DNA of 64,000 nucleotides from Stictocephala bisonia (Eukaryota; Arthropoda; Insecta; Hemiptera; Membracidae): contig JAQJVL010002552.1 of the NCBI GenBank assembly GCA_035578905.1, positions 28,750-92,749 of the forward strand, given 5' to 3'. Made by a program: the position numbers and the translations under genes. Below the pieces are notes generated by a model. That model was not told the DNA's origin, searched no databases, and saw nothing but the letters and a program-made list of their open reading frames with translations. Shown piece by piece: positions 20,946-31,254 of the stretch; position 1 is the first letter of the stretch, and each line of letters opens with the position of its first letter.

Positions 20946-22592
20946 TTGGAGGATCATGGGAGTTGTGGCCAGGGAAATTGATGTGTCTTCCCTGGCAAAA
21001 AAGTCCGGATGACCCGTTGAACCTTCTTGGAGCTACTTTCTGTCATCTTGTTTTGTACTTAGTTTTGAGTGTCTAGGAATACATAAGAAGTTAATGTTGT
21101 TGGTGGGAAGGTCCGAGCAGCCCGTTGAACCATCTTGAGGCTACTGATCTTTGTGCACCACTTTTGTCCATTTATGAATGGAAAACCTGTCTCCTCCTTG
21201 TCCATCAACGTTGATTGGCATTTATGATTATTTTAATGTTCAAGTTGTATATTATTATGAGTTAACTTTAATTTATTTTTGTTGTTTTATTAATGGAGTT
21301 ATTATTGCATGTTTTAAATTAATATATTTTTAGTTAATTACAATCATTATATTCAAAAAGTTTTACAATAAGTATTTATTGTTATTTATTATTGATATTA
21401 GTATAATTAATCATTGCTTCAATTATAGTTTAATTATTTCAATTGGTAATTTCTGTTATTTTGCATCAATGACATTATGAAAGTTTACTAAGAAAAATCA
21501 CAATTACATATATACAAGTTTACTGGAAACAGTTACAATTGCATCTCTATAATGTTTCCTCTACCATCTTCATTAATGTTATATTCTAAATTACTAATCT
21601 AATGGTGTCGACAGCATGACTTTGTAAATGGGGATTTGCCATGCTGCAGCACACTTTAAGCTGTTGTCTTAAGACTCTGTTGTCAGGGCTGACCAACACC
21701 CGAAGCTGATATATTGTGCCATTGTGTGGTTAACAGAGTACTTGACGTTAAAGAATTTAGAATTTGGAGGTGGCAAGGTTTAATTAGAATCGAATCGTAT
21801 CACTATTAACCACTGGCTGCTTAACTTCTATGCATTCTTTAAATGATTATAAATCATTTAAGTTTGTCAGATTACATTCAATAGTATGTTCAAAGTATAT
21901 CATTGAGTCATATTACATTATTATAGATACATTATGGTAATATAACCTTATAATCAATCACATCTCCTTATCTTTGTTCATACATAGACATTATTTCATC
22001 TTGGTTCCATAAGACTACATGCCTTGTGTGTCTTTAAAAATCATGTTCAATATTTACATACAAGAGTTGCAAAAACAAAGTATTGCATTAAACATTATTC
22101 ACTTCATCATGATGTTACATATCCTTGAGTCATATCATCTTATTATTTAAATAAACATTGACATGTTATACAGACATTGTTTCAACATTAACACGTCACT
22201 ACACAACATATTACAAGATGTTTCACCTATTTATTTTAAGTGAATTTAATCATCATCATTCTTTAAATCATTTTTTATATGAACATACAGGGTTTATGAC
22301 AATAATACATTTTAGACATTTTCATACATCTTCATCTAACATATATGGCAAATTTTATCATTGTTGTATTTAAAATATGGACATAGTCAAGTTTCTTTTA
22401 CTTTAAGAACACAATTTTATACAAAGTATTTCTATATATCCAATATCTTTACATTTCACATGTTGTCATTAGTATCATATTATTTTAGTCATTTATTATT
22501 TATTATTTTACTGTTACTAAGTTTCTTTGATTTAAATAGTAATTTATTTTTTAAACTGTCTTAAGGTTGAATAATTATTAAAGGTTGTTTAA

Positions 22593-25500
22593 TTATTCTT
22601 TTTGTGTATATTTTTTAAGTTGTGTCACATTATATGTTCCTATTATATCTCCTGTATCTATTTCATTGACTACATAAGCATTTTCCATTTTAATGGCTGT
22701 CACTTTATAGGGTCCCTTGTACAACAGAAAAAACTTTTTAATCTTTTTCTCTAATAAGTCTGAGTGAAAGTGTGTTTTTACTAAAACAAGATCATCTAGT
22801 TTATATGTTATTGGTTTTATTTTGTTATCATATTTTTGTTTTCTTTTGAGTGCTTTATTTTTTATTTTATTTCTTACTAGGATTATTTTATGTGCATGAT
22901 CAAATTTGTCATTTCCTGGAAACTGGATTATTTTATTTATTATGTTTTCATACTTTCTTCCGAACATTATTTCAAATGGTATTTCTTCTGTTATATCATG
23001 AACAGAATGATTTAAACAATGTTCTATGAAGTCCATTAAGTTTGCCCAGGCTGTATGTTTTTCATTACAGTAAATACGTAGTATTTTTCCTATTTCCCTA
23101 TTTACTCGTTCAGTAGGGTTAGACTGTGGATGATATACAGAGCTGTGAATAGTTTTAATGTTTTTGTTGTGTAGAGTATTGTACCAGAGTGTGCTTGTAA
23201 ATTGTGTACCGTGGTCACTAAGAATTGATTCTATATTACCTACTAATGGTATGTATTCATTGATGATTTTATTTAATAGTGTCCTCGTGTTGGCCTTCTT
23301 TATTGGATATAGTTTAACAAATTTTGAGAATACATCTACTATGACAAAAATATATTTTACCCCCCCTCTACTGGTTGGTAATTCTCCTACTAAATCTACT
23401 GAAATTAATTCTTTGACCTTATTAGGAATAATTGGCTTTAAACTTCCTATCTGTTTTTTATTAGATGGCTTTGCTTTCTGACATATGTCACAGCTTTGTA
23501 GTTGTTTCTTTATTGTTTTCTCCATCTTTGGAAAAATGCAATGTTCCTTTAGTATAGTATAGATTTTATGCCCTCCTAAATGTCCATATTTAAGATGAGT
23601 TTTTTCTATTAAATCTTTTAACAGCTTGTTTGGGATACATACTCTATATTCACCCCCCGCTAATGAACATTTCTGAAAAAGTATGTTATTATGAATTAAA
23701 TAATTATTTTTTATTTTTATTTCCTGGCTGTCTTCAAGTTTCTTTAAAATCCTACCATAAAATGTATCTTCTTGTTGGTGTTTCTCTAAATTTTTAAATA
23801 TGTTTTTAAATACTCTATCTGGTACATCTACATTTAATTTATTTGTTAAAACTTTTAAGTTATATTTATCTTTATTCTCTTGATAATCATTGTTGTCTGT
23901 TCTAGAAAGTATGTCTGCTGGTATATTTTCCTTTCCTTTAACATATTGAATAGTCAAATTATATTCTTGTAACACTAGACTCCATCTTAGTAAGCGACCA
24001 TGAGTTAATTTACAGCTCTTTAGAAATGACAAAGCTCTATGATCAGATCTAATTATTATTTCAAAGTGGCCTATCAAGTAACTCCTAAACTTTTTACATG
24101 CAAACACTATTGCTAACAATTCTTTTTCTGTTACACTGTAAGATTTCTCTATCTCAAGCAAGGACCTACTTCCAAAATAAATTACCTCTTCGTCACCATT
24201 GTCATTTACCTGGTAAAGAATGGCTGATACACAAATGTCAGATGCATCTGTGTTTATGTAAAAAGGTTTCTCCCAGTTGGGATGATGTAAAAGTACTGAT
24301 TTTAAGAATGCATTTTTTATCTCATTGAAAGTTTCATTTTCTTTAGGGCCCCATCTCCATGCTTTCTTAGAACTAAGGATATGACTAAATTTACTAGTTA
24401 GATTAGCATAACCCTTTTGAAATTGTCTATAGTAGTTACATAACCCCAAAAAACTTTGTAATTCTTTCAATCCCCTTGGAGTTCTAAAATTTCTTATTTT
24501 CTCCATTTTTTCTTCATCCATTCTTATTCCCTCTTCACTTAAAATGAATCCTAAGAATTTAACTTCCTTTTTTAAGAATTCTGATTTTTTAAACTTAATT
24601 GTAACACCTCCTTCTCTTAACGTTGTTAGTACTCTGTCTATGTGTTCTATATGTTGTTCAAAAGAGTCATTACTTGTTATTAATAAGTCATCTACATATT
24701 GGGTTAAAAATTCAGAAAATTCATTACCTAAAACTTTTTGTAATGCCTTGGTGAAAAGTGCCGTACTTACCTTAAGTCCAAATGGAACTCTTTTAAACTG
24801 ATAATTCTTTCCTCCAAAAGTGAAAGCAACATATTTTCTTGATTCTTGGTCAAGTTTCACTTGCCAGAATCCTTGTGATAAATCTAACACTGTAAAATAC
24901 TTTGCTCCTATAAATTTTTGAAATATCTCTTCAGTCAGTTCGGTACTTTGTCTGTCTGCTATTAAGTATTGATTTAGTTTTCGGCTATCTAGACAAGCTC
25001 GTATTGTTAGGTCTTTTTTGATGACACATACCAAGGGATTTGAATAAGGACTGCTTGATGGCTCTATTACATCTAAATTTAACATCCTTTCTAGTTCTGC
25101 TTCAACTGCTTTTCTTTTACTAAAAGGTACCGGATATGGTTTTCCTATAAACGGTACTTCACATTTAACATTAAGTTTAGCTACATAGTTTTTAATACAA
25201 CCAGGATTATCTGAGAATACTGCTTTATTTTTTATTAAAACATTTTTTAACATTTCAACCTGTTCTTTATTTTGAAATTTAGTTTCACTACTTATTTCTT
25301 GTATTTTTTTATTTATTTGTTTTTCAAAGTTGTTTTCATTATTTATTATATCTGACGTTACTATTTCTTTTACTTCACTTTGATTATTTATGTTTATTTT
25401 ATTTATTATTATATTCCTATTTGCTGTCATGTTGTTGTATATTTGTTCATTATTTGTTGACTTAAATATTTTATCAAGCTGGTCATTATTTATAATACTT

Positions 25501-26780
25501 ATTAATTCATTGGTTATGTTATTCAATTCTTTTTCACTTTCATAACAAGTAATATGTCCTACTTGTATTATTCTTAGTCCATTTACCATGTTTAATTTGT
25601 TTCTTGGTACAAATGGTATTACTAGTCTCTTGTCATCTATTTTAAGTTCTAAGCACTTTCTTTCAAAATCTATTTTACCCAGTTTTTCAATGAAACAGTC
25701 ACACCCTAAAATAATTCCTGCTTGAATTTCTTTTACTACTAGGCATGTTATTGGGACTATTTGACTATTTATCTCAAAGTCTATTTGCACTTGATAATTT
25801 ATTTTCTTTGACCTAACTCCAGTTACTCCTATTATTTGTAAATTGCTAACTGGTAATTGAGGTATCTGATAGTCTACATTATTTTTTATATCTTCATAAA
25901 TGTTCTGACTAATTATTGTCCCTTCTGATCCTGAGTCTACTATGCATCTGTATTCTTTATGGCCTATTCTTACATTTATTTCAGGAAGAAAGTGAGTTAA
26001 CCCTTTAATAGGCATTTCATGAAAATTATTTTCATTGGTTAGTTCACTATTTAAATCCCCATGTAAAAATATTTCATTAGTATTTACTTGGATTTTATTT
26101 TCTTGCTCTGATTTTATTTGTTTCACAAAGTCATTTATTATTTCCTTCATAATGCAAAATCCCTTTTTATTTAAATGAACAAGGTCAGGTTTTTTACTGC
26201 CCCTTGAGAAAATCTCTTTTTCAAACAAGTCTAGGTTACATCTATTTTTAAATTCTGTGTCCATGAAAACATTAGATATGTTTATTACCCTAATGTTTTT
26301 ATCATTATTCAAAGAGGTTATAAAATCATTAAACACATTTAGTTTATGAAAATGGAAAGCATCACTTTTAGCAAGTCTTGGTATTAGTGGTAAGGTTAAC
26401 AGAATTAATTCTTTTTTCCAACTAACTAACTCTTCTATCATGCTTTTATATTCATTAATGATATACTTGGTTGGGATTTCTTGTAAAAAGTCATTAGTCC
26501 CTATCATAATGAGAAGTTTTTCATTTAAGTTATCCTTATTTAAATTAAACTCATTTTTTAATTCAGGAATATTTTGGCCACTTACACACAGTCCTATTCT
26601 TCTTTTGTTTAATACAAATACTGGAGTCTTATTTAATATATTTTGAGCAAACCTACTTAATTGACTATCACCTGCTAGCTCATAATCTACATATATTGGT
26701 TTCTCCATTATTTGTTCTAGGTTACATTGATACTGTTTACTTTCTCTGGACCTACCTGTGTTTGCGCCTTGCTGTAGTTG
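22593..26780 (-). CDS. pol: Pol polyprotein: SGNH-like domain, protease, RT, RNase H, integrase
   Basis: In the gag frame directly after the UGA at 26783-26781. The first Met is at 26708, giving 1371 residues from that Met (numbering below). Residues 10-200 look like an SGNH/GDSL hydrolase: GDS 13-15, GTND 70-73, DLVH 175-178. Protease: DSG 258-260 and ILG 333-335. RT: catalytic D609 in VLDL and YVDD 671-674. RNase H: D821, E863, D889, D932. Integrase: His 1038 and 1043, Cys 1073 and 1076, then D1105, D1165, E1200, and a LLYKGPYKV GPY/F-like module near the C-terminus. All catalytic residues are present and the frame has no stops. The protein cuts the polyprotein, copies the RNA and inserts the DNA; the role of the SGNH-like domain is unknown. 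Smaller frames overlapping it are shadows. Confidence 0.96.
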   Translation of the reverse strand, partial: QLQQGANTGRSRESKQYQCNLEQIMEKPIYVDYELAGDSQLSRFAQNILNKTPVFVLNKRRIGLCVSGQNIPELKNEFNLNKDNLNEKLLIMIGTNDFLQEIPTKYIINEYKSMIEELVSWKKELILLTLPLIPRLAKSDAFHFHKLNVFNDFITSLNNDKNIRVINISNVFMDTEFKNRCNLDLFEKEIFSRGSKKPDLVHLNKKGFCIMKEIINDFVKQIKSEQENKIQVNTNEIFLHGDLNSELTNENNFHEMPIKGLTHFLPEINVRIGHKEYRCIVDSGSEGTIISQNIYEDIKNNVDYQIPQLPVSNLQIIGVTGVRSKKINYQVQIDFEINSQIVPITCLVVKEIQAGIILGCDCFIEKLGKIDFERKCLELKIDDKRLVIPFVPRNKLNMVNGLRIIQVGHITCYESEKELNNITNELISIINNDQLDKIFKSTNNEQIYNNMTANRNIIINKININNQSEVKEIVTSDIINNENNFEKQINKKIQEISSETKFQNKEQVEMLKNVLIKNKAVFSDNPGCIKNYVAKLNVKCEVPFIGKPYPVPFSKRKAVEAELERMLNLDVIEPSSSPYSNPLVCVIKKDLTIRACLDSRKLNQYLIADRQSTELTEEIFQKFIGAKYFTVLDLSQGFWQVKLDQESRKYVAFTFGGKNYQFKRVPFGLKVSTALFTKALQKVLGNEFSEFLTQYVDDLLITSNDSFEQHIEHIDRVLTTLREGGVTIKFKKSEFLKKEVKFLGFILSEEGIRMDEEKMEKIRNFRTPRGLKELQSFLGLCNYYRQFQKGYANLTSKFSHILSSKKAWRWGPKENETFNEIKNAFLKSVLLHHPNWEKPFYINTDASDICVSAILYQVNDNGDEEVIYFGSRSLLEIEKSYSVTEKELLAIVFACKKFRSYLIGHFEIIIRSDHRALSFLKSCKLTHGRLLRWSLVLQEYNLTIQYVKGKENIPADILSRTDNNDYQENKDKYNLKVLTNKLNVDVPDRVFKNIFKNLEKHQQEDTFYGRILKKLEDSQEIKIKNNYLIHNNILFQKCSLAGGEYRVCIPNKLLKDLIEKTHLKYGHLGGHKIYTILKEHCIFPKMEKTIKKQLQSCDICQKAKPSNKKQIGSLKPIIPNKVKELISVDLVGELPTSRGGVKYIFVIVDVFSKFVKLYPIKKANTRTLLNKIINEYIPLVGNIESILSDHGTQFTSTLWYNTLHNKNIKTIHSSVYHPQSNPTERVNREIGKILRIYCNEKHTAWANLMDFIEHCLNHSVHDITEEIPFEIMFGRKYENIINKIIQFPGNDKFDHAHKIILVRNKIKNKALKRKQKYDNKIKPITYKLDDLVLVKTHFHSDLLEKKIKKFFLLYKGPYKVTAIKMENAYVVNEIDTGDIIGTYNVTQLKKYTQKE

Positions 26781-26789
26781 TCATTCAGT
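26772..26789 (-). promoter_or_regulatory. gag-pol UGA stop-codon readthrough site
   Basis: The minus strand reads GAA TGA CAA CTA CAG. The gag stop is followed in the same frame by CAA CTA, which fits the CARYYA context known from tobacco mosaic virus-type leaky stops. The frame then stays open through pol, which would therefore be made as a Gag-Pol fusion in a minor fraction of translation. No frameshift is needed. Confidence 0.8.
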
Positions 26790-28433
26790 TCTAACATCTT
26801 CTCTGCTATGATGATAATTACTGCTTTGTCCTCTATTGGAGCCTCTGTAATTCCCTCTAAAATTACCTCTGTAACCCCCTCTTCTATTACTGTCATTGTC
26901 TCTACGTCTAGGAACCTCTTGGTTTTCTCTAACCTCACTATGGTTATTATTGACTACTATTTGTTTATTATTGTTTTCATATGATCTATTTTGTGATCTT
27001 TTATTGGAATCAAACTGACTTTTACCTACATGATTTAGTTGTTTCAAATAGGTCTCTAGGTCATCTCCGTTTTGTATGTTACTAGCTGTAGCTACTGATG
27101 CACTAATCCCTATTGGTAGGTGTCGTGATATGAAACTGAGAAAAGTGGTCATGCCCAGCTTATGATCTAGAAAACATGATATGTTGTAGTATTCCATGAT
27201 GTAATTTACCATGTCATCCCTGTTAGCATCATAAGTACCACCCCCCATTAATTTGTTTTCAAACTCTTTCTGTTTGTCTATTCCCCAATATTTATTTCTA
27301 AATTCGCTTTCGAATTCAAGAAAGTTGTTCCACTTGTCAAGTCTATTTCTAATCCATATACTAGCCTCCCCTTTCAAGTGTTTCATAAGAAATAGAATTT
27401 GACAATCCCATTGATCCTCTGATAGATCTACAAACTTCCTAGCAAATTTAATAAATGTCATTGGGTGACATTTGTTTGAGTCTGGGTAGAAATCTACTAA
27501 ATACAATTCCGCACTAGTGCTAGAGATTGTTTTATTATTTGTAGTGTTTTGTGTAGTCTTATTTTTATTATTATCAATAGCAATTTTATTTAGTGATAAG
27601 TCTATCTCACCTATGTGTGTATTATTACTACTGTCTCTTACAACAGATCTGTCTCTATTTATTTGAGTTCTCTTAGTTTGGTCACAAATCATTTTTATTT
27701 CTTTATCTACATGTTCTTTTAATTCATTTATTTTACCCTCTAGATCAGTGTTATTTAGGGTGATAGCTCTTTCTATTTTATTGTCTATGATAGTGTTTAG
27801 ATAACCTATCTGTTCTTCTATTTTGTCATTTACTTTGATCATTTGATTGTCTACTTCAACAATCACATTAGTTAGTTTGATATTTAGCTCAATATATTTG
27901 TCTAACAAAGTTTTGTTTATCTCACTCAGTTTATTCTCTACCTCATTTATTTTTACTATCTGTTCCTTGTCCCTATCGTTCATTTCGTTCCTGATTTTAT
28001 TTTCTTGAACTTTAATTTCTTCAGTGCAATTTGTTTTAATTTGTTCTAGCTGTCTATCTACTTTATTTTCAAGTTGATTTATATTTCTCCTAAACTCATT
28101 ATTTATTTCATTAAGTTTAGTTTCTAGGTTTGTATTTATGTTATTAAGTTTTGTCTCTAAGTTGTCATATTTAGTGTTCATACTTTCATTTATTTTAGTC
28201 ATGTTAGTTTCCATTTCTTTAAATTTGGTGTCCATACTTATATTTATTTTTGCTAACATGTCCATTATATTGGACAGTGTGTCCTCTTTATTTAAGTCTA
28301 GCCTAACTTCGTCAGTTTTGTCTTTATTTTTATTTGAATTAGACTCTCTTATGATGCTCAAAGACACATCAGAGTCATCTGAGTCCACTTGCGTGTCCTC
28401 CACAATGTGTATATTTGCCATTGTTATTTGCAA
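26781..28433 (-). CDS. gag: Gag polyprotein with long coiled coil and RGG-type C-terminus
   Basis: 550 residues; the second Met, four codons on, is an alternative start. About 1-45 is acidic. About 50-260 is a long, charged coiled coil rich in Asn, Lys, Glu and Ile, with repeats such as TKINESMNTKYDNLETKLN. About 310-460 looks like a retrotransposon capsid domain, with the WIRNRLDKWNNFLEFESEF and GTYDANRDDMVNYIMEYY stretches. The C-terminal 60 residues are basic and rich in RGG/RGN/RGS, and there is no CCHC zinc knuckle, so RNA is probably bound by the RGG segment. The protein should form the particle shell. It ends in UGA, read through into pol. Confidence 0.92.
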   Translation of the reverse strand: MQITMANIHIVEDTQVDSDDSDVSLSIIRESNSNKNKDKTDEVRLDLNKEDTLSNIMDMLAKINISMDTKFKEMETNMTKINESMNTKYDNLETKLNNINTNLETKLNEINNEFRRNINQLENKVDRQLEQIKTNCTEEIKVQENKIRNEMNDRDKEQIVKINEVENKLSEINKTLLDKYIELNIKLTNVIVEVDNQMIKVNDKIEEQIGYLNTIIDNKIERAITLNNTDLEGKINELKEHVDKEIKMICDQTKRTQINRDRSVVRDSSNNTHIGEIDLSLNKIAIDNNKNKTTQNTTNNKTISSTSAELYLVDFYPDSNKCHPMTFIKFARKFVDLSEDQWDCQILFLMKHLKGEASIWIRNRLDKWNNFLEFESEFRNKYWGIDKQKEFENKLMGGGTYDANRDDMVNYIMEYYNISCFLDHKLGMTTFLSFISRHLPIGISASVATASNIQNGDDLETYLKQLNHVGKSQFDSNKRSQNRSYENNNKQIVVNNNHSEVRENQEVPRRRDNDSNRRGGYRGNFRGNYRGSNRGQSSNYHHSREDVRTE

Positions 28434-28631
28434 ATTTTAATCAAGTACAAAGTATAAAGTTATTATATTTCTTTTTCTTAAATTTTGAGTTTAAATCAGA
28501 TAGGCCTATATTAAATATTTTTAATTCATTCTTAATATATAGCCTAGCCTATAACACTTTTCTCTTATTCAACTTTAAATATTTTTTTTTTTTTTAAATA
28601 GATTAAAATTTACTATTTATTATACTACGTT
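28434..28631 (-). other. Gypsy leader between PBS and gag
   Basis: About 200 bp of AT-rich untranslated leader with a T run near 28582. It is expected to hold packaging signals, though none can be recognised. Confidence 0.6.
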
Positions 28632-28649
28632 GCCCCACGTTGGGCGCCA
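28632..28649 (-). other. Primer-binding site for tRNA-Lys
   Basis: The plus strand reads GCCCCACGTTGGGCGCCA, which agrees over 18 nt with the 3' end of insect-type tRNA-Lys (CTT) including CCA, as I recall that tRNA. Three bases (TTT) separate it from the LTR end at 28653. Confidence 0.9.
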
Positions 28650-28652
28650 TTT

Positions 28653-30030
28653 TGTAACGTTGTGTTATTGACGCCTCACGTTCTAGCGCCATTTTGTAAC
28701 GTTGTGTTACTTTACATGTGATAATTAAGCAAATTTGCAACAATTAATATTATTAATTAAATCTGCAACAACAAAGCCTCACGTTGTCGCGTCAATCTGT
28801 AACGTCACGCCTTTTGTTACTTTATTTATTTTATTTAATTTATTGATTAAATTAAAATAATGATATTCAATAAATCAGAATTCTTTAATTTATTTCTTTT
28901 TTTTTTTTTTTAAGCATTTACTAAAAATTTGTGACTTGCTACCTTGATGAGGTTACCGTATCACATTGATTCAATATTTGATTCTTAAAAACAAAAGTAG
29001 CAGAAATTTGATTTATTTTATTTTATAGCATGATAACTCTTAATTTTCTTGTTCTCAGGGTCTATATACGGGTAATTCGGTGAGAAAACGTAGTATAATG
29101 AAACAAAAGTTACTTTACAACATTATTCTTTATTACATGTTATTAAAATTTTCATGAATGATTTACTTCTCAATACTTTGAATATAACAAGGGTTCAAAT
29201 AATTAATTTAAAGAGTTTTACAATTTAAATTCTAAAACTTAATTAAAACTTATCTGATACAATGACGTTCTAGTAGATACTTCTATTGAAGGCCATTACT
29301 TTCGCACCTAATTAGTTACTGTTTATTTAATACACATATATGATAAAAGATGATAATCTATTGAGATATTACTTTTCACTGTTAATCTATATCTGATTAA
29401 TCATAACTAATGATCAGTTGAAGTCCTGAGGACCTCAACCCTGGCGAACTGTTCAATGCTAGGAAGCAAGAGTAAAAGTGAGTGAGTCCGCGCTTCACTT
29501 TCCTTCGTCCAACCTCATGGTCCTATCCCCCACTATTCTTCTGGTACCGGATATTATAGTTTGGGTTCTAGACTTCTATCCATTTCCGATTGAGCCAAGA
29601 GGCTTCGCCCCGTCTGCTCCCGCTCTCGGTGAGAATATCTCAAACTATTTGCCCTGCTCTGATTGGTCCTTGGCACGAGTTGACGTCTAGGTTGTTTAGT
29701 ACATTGAAATTGCTAGAGACCTGGTGTTCTTCTGGTGGAACTTTCCATTCGACTTGTTCACTCCTGTCCCTGAAGCATTCCCACATGTTTACGATTGCAG
29801 TTCTAGGAATTTGTCCCACCCATCCTGTGTCGAACAAAGGGCCTTGTTTGAGTCGACATATTTATGTCTCCATGTCTACCCAACTGCGTCTTTCTTACGA
29901 CAATTCTCTAATATGATTTAAAACTTCTTTTTATTTTGATTAAATATATTTCTTTCCTTCTATATAATAATTTATTTATTATTTATCTAAATTAATTAAA
30001 TTTCCCTACCAATTTGGTGGACCCGTTACA
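28653..30030 (-). repeat. 5' LTR of the Gypsy element
   Basis: 1378 bp, collinear with 16667-18044 at a constant offset of 11986 at both ends. Its U5 side contains two decayed copies of the PBS/LTR junction, at 28673-28691 and 28776-28804. Confidence 0.97.
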
Positions 30031-30354
30031 ATATTTCAAGAATTATATCTTTGGCCGACGTAATATCTGAGAATTGCCTTTCGTTCAAGTGACAAAGTGG
30101 TAAGTATACTGAATTTGTTGCATAAATACGTTTTTAAAGTAAGTATAAATGATAGACATATTTAGCTTTTATTTTTAATCAAGAATTGAATAGGTTACTA
30201 GTAACACACTAGTAGTGTTAATATTTACTAGGCTAGTGTAATATTAATAGACAATCAAGCTTTCAAACAAAAGTAGGGTGAAATTTTAAAGTTTGAAATA
30301 CATTCGAAACAACTTAACTATAGGGATCTCAATTTCAGCTTAATTTAAACTTGG

Positions 30355-31222
30355 CGAACAAACTTTGGAGAAAAGGTTAAAAATGAGTGGTGTAATTACG
30401 CATGGAAATGAGAAGAGGGGATGCAAACAAAGGTTGTCGAATTCAGCCCCAGAATAATCATCTGTTCAAATCACATTTTGCGCAATAATTATTCGTCAAC
30501 TTTCTGTAACTTCTAAATCACTTCTTTGCTTCGTCTATTTGCGTTCATTAAAATTTCCAGAGAGACGAGAACTTTTATTCAGTTGTTTAATCTTGTAATT
30601 TTTATTTAAACTTACCGGTTAAAAAAAGGAGAAATGAAATTTTATACCATGAACATTTGAATTACTTAAATATTCATTTTAATTTTTTTCAAGCCGCAGA
30701 CGGTATAAACAAATCCCCCACAAGACGACCAACTGCCAGAGTACGCCTACTTATCAGTGAACTACTAACCTAATACCATCAGTGATAAAGTGGTAATTTT
30801 TCAATAGGGTTTTCAACTAGAGAGTTCGGTAACTTTTGTAAATTGTTATTTGACTTATTTTGGTTGATTTTGTTTGTTTGTTTTTTAAATTATGAGGACA
30901 AGATAATCTTACACACTTTAGTCATTGCCTCTTATTTCGTTGATTATAAGAGTTTACAGGATGTATGAAGGATTCTTACATCCTGGCAAAATGGCAACTG
31001 AGTTTTTCATATAAAATAAAATTTGATAGTTAATTTTAAATATGAGATTATATCATTTGCTAGATCAGTAATTGGCCTACATTTAATGGAAATTCTACAA
31101 ATAATTAATGTTCAACGTGCAAATGTGCAAATGTAATTATCAAATATTGACAAACTTTGGAGAAAAGGTTAAGACTGAGTGGTGTAATTACGCACGGAAA
31201 TGAGAAGAGGGGATGCAAACAC
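30355..31222. repeat. Pair of direct repeats 0.8 kb apart
   Basis: CAAACTTTGGAGAAAAGGTT at about 30359 recurs at about 31150. Each is followed by GAGTGGTGTAATTACGCA and GAAATGAGAAGAGGGGATGC, with few changes over about 75 bp. The remainder of the interval is not repeated. Confidence 0.85.
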
Positions 31223-31254
31223 ACTTTTTATAAAAGAAAGCTTTCAAATGGTAC

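Larger units (their letters stand above)
18062..22592 (-). other. 4.5-kb non-coding 3' region of the Gypsy element
   Basis: The region lies between the pol stop and the polypurine tract and has no frame above about 70 codons, so no env gene is present in readable form. It is very AT-rich except for 20.36-21.2 kb and 21.6-21.8 kb. It holds two tandem arrays, listed separately. Its length is unusual for an element whose other parts are intact, so it is either decayed env or retained RNA-level sequence. Confidence 0.8.
16667..30030 (-). mobile_element. Complete Ty3/Gypsy-type LTR retrotransposon
   Basis: A 13.4-kb element read on the minus strand. It has two 1378-bp LTRs that appear identical, ends TGTAACG...CGTTACA that are perfect inverted repeats, and a 4-bp target duplication ATAT (16663-16666 and 30031-30034). 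Order on the minus strand: LTR, tRNA-Lys primer-binding site, gag, UGA readthrough site, pol (SGNH-like domain, protease, RT, RNase H, integrase), a 4.5-kb non-coding region, polypurine tract, LTR. The domain order with integrase last and the GPY/F-like C-terminus place it in Ty3/Gypsy. Intact frames and matching LTRs indicate a recent insertion. No env frame is seen. Confidence 0.97.

Noticed and set aside
18062..22592. An env gene in the Gypsy 3' region
   Set aside because: No frame over about 70 codons and no signal or transmembrane segment supports it on the sense strand.
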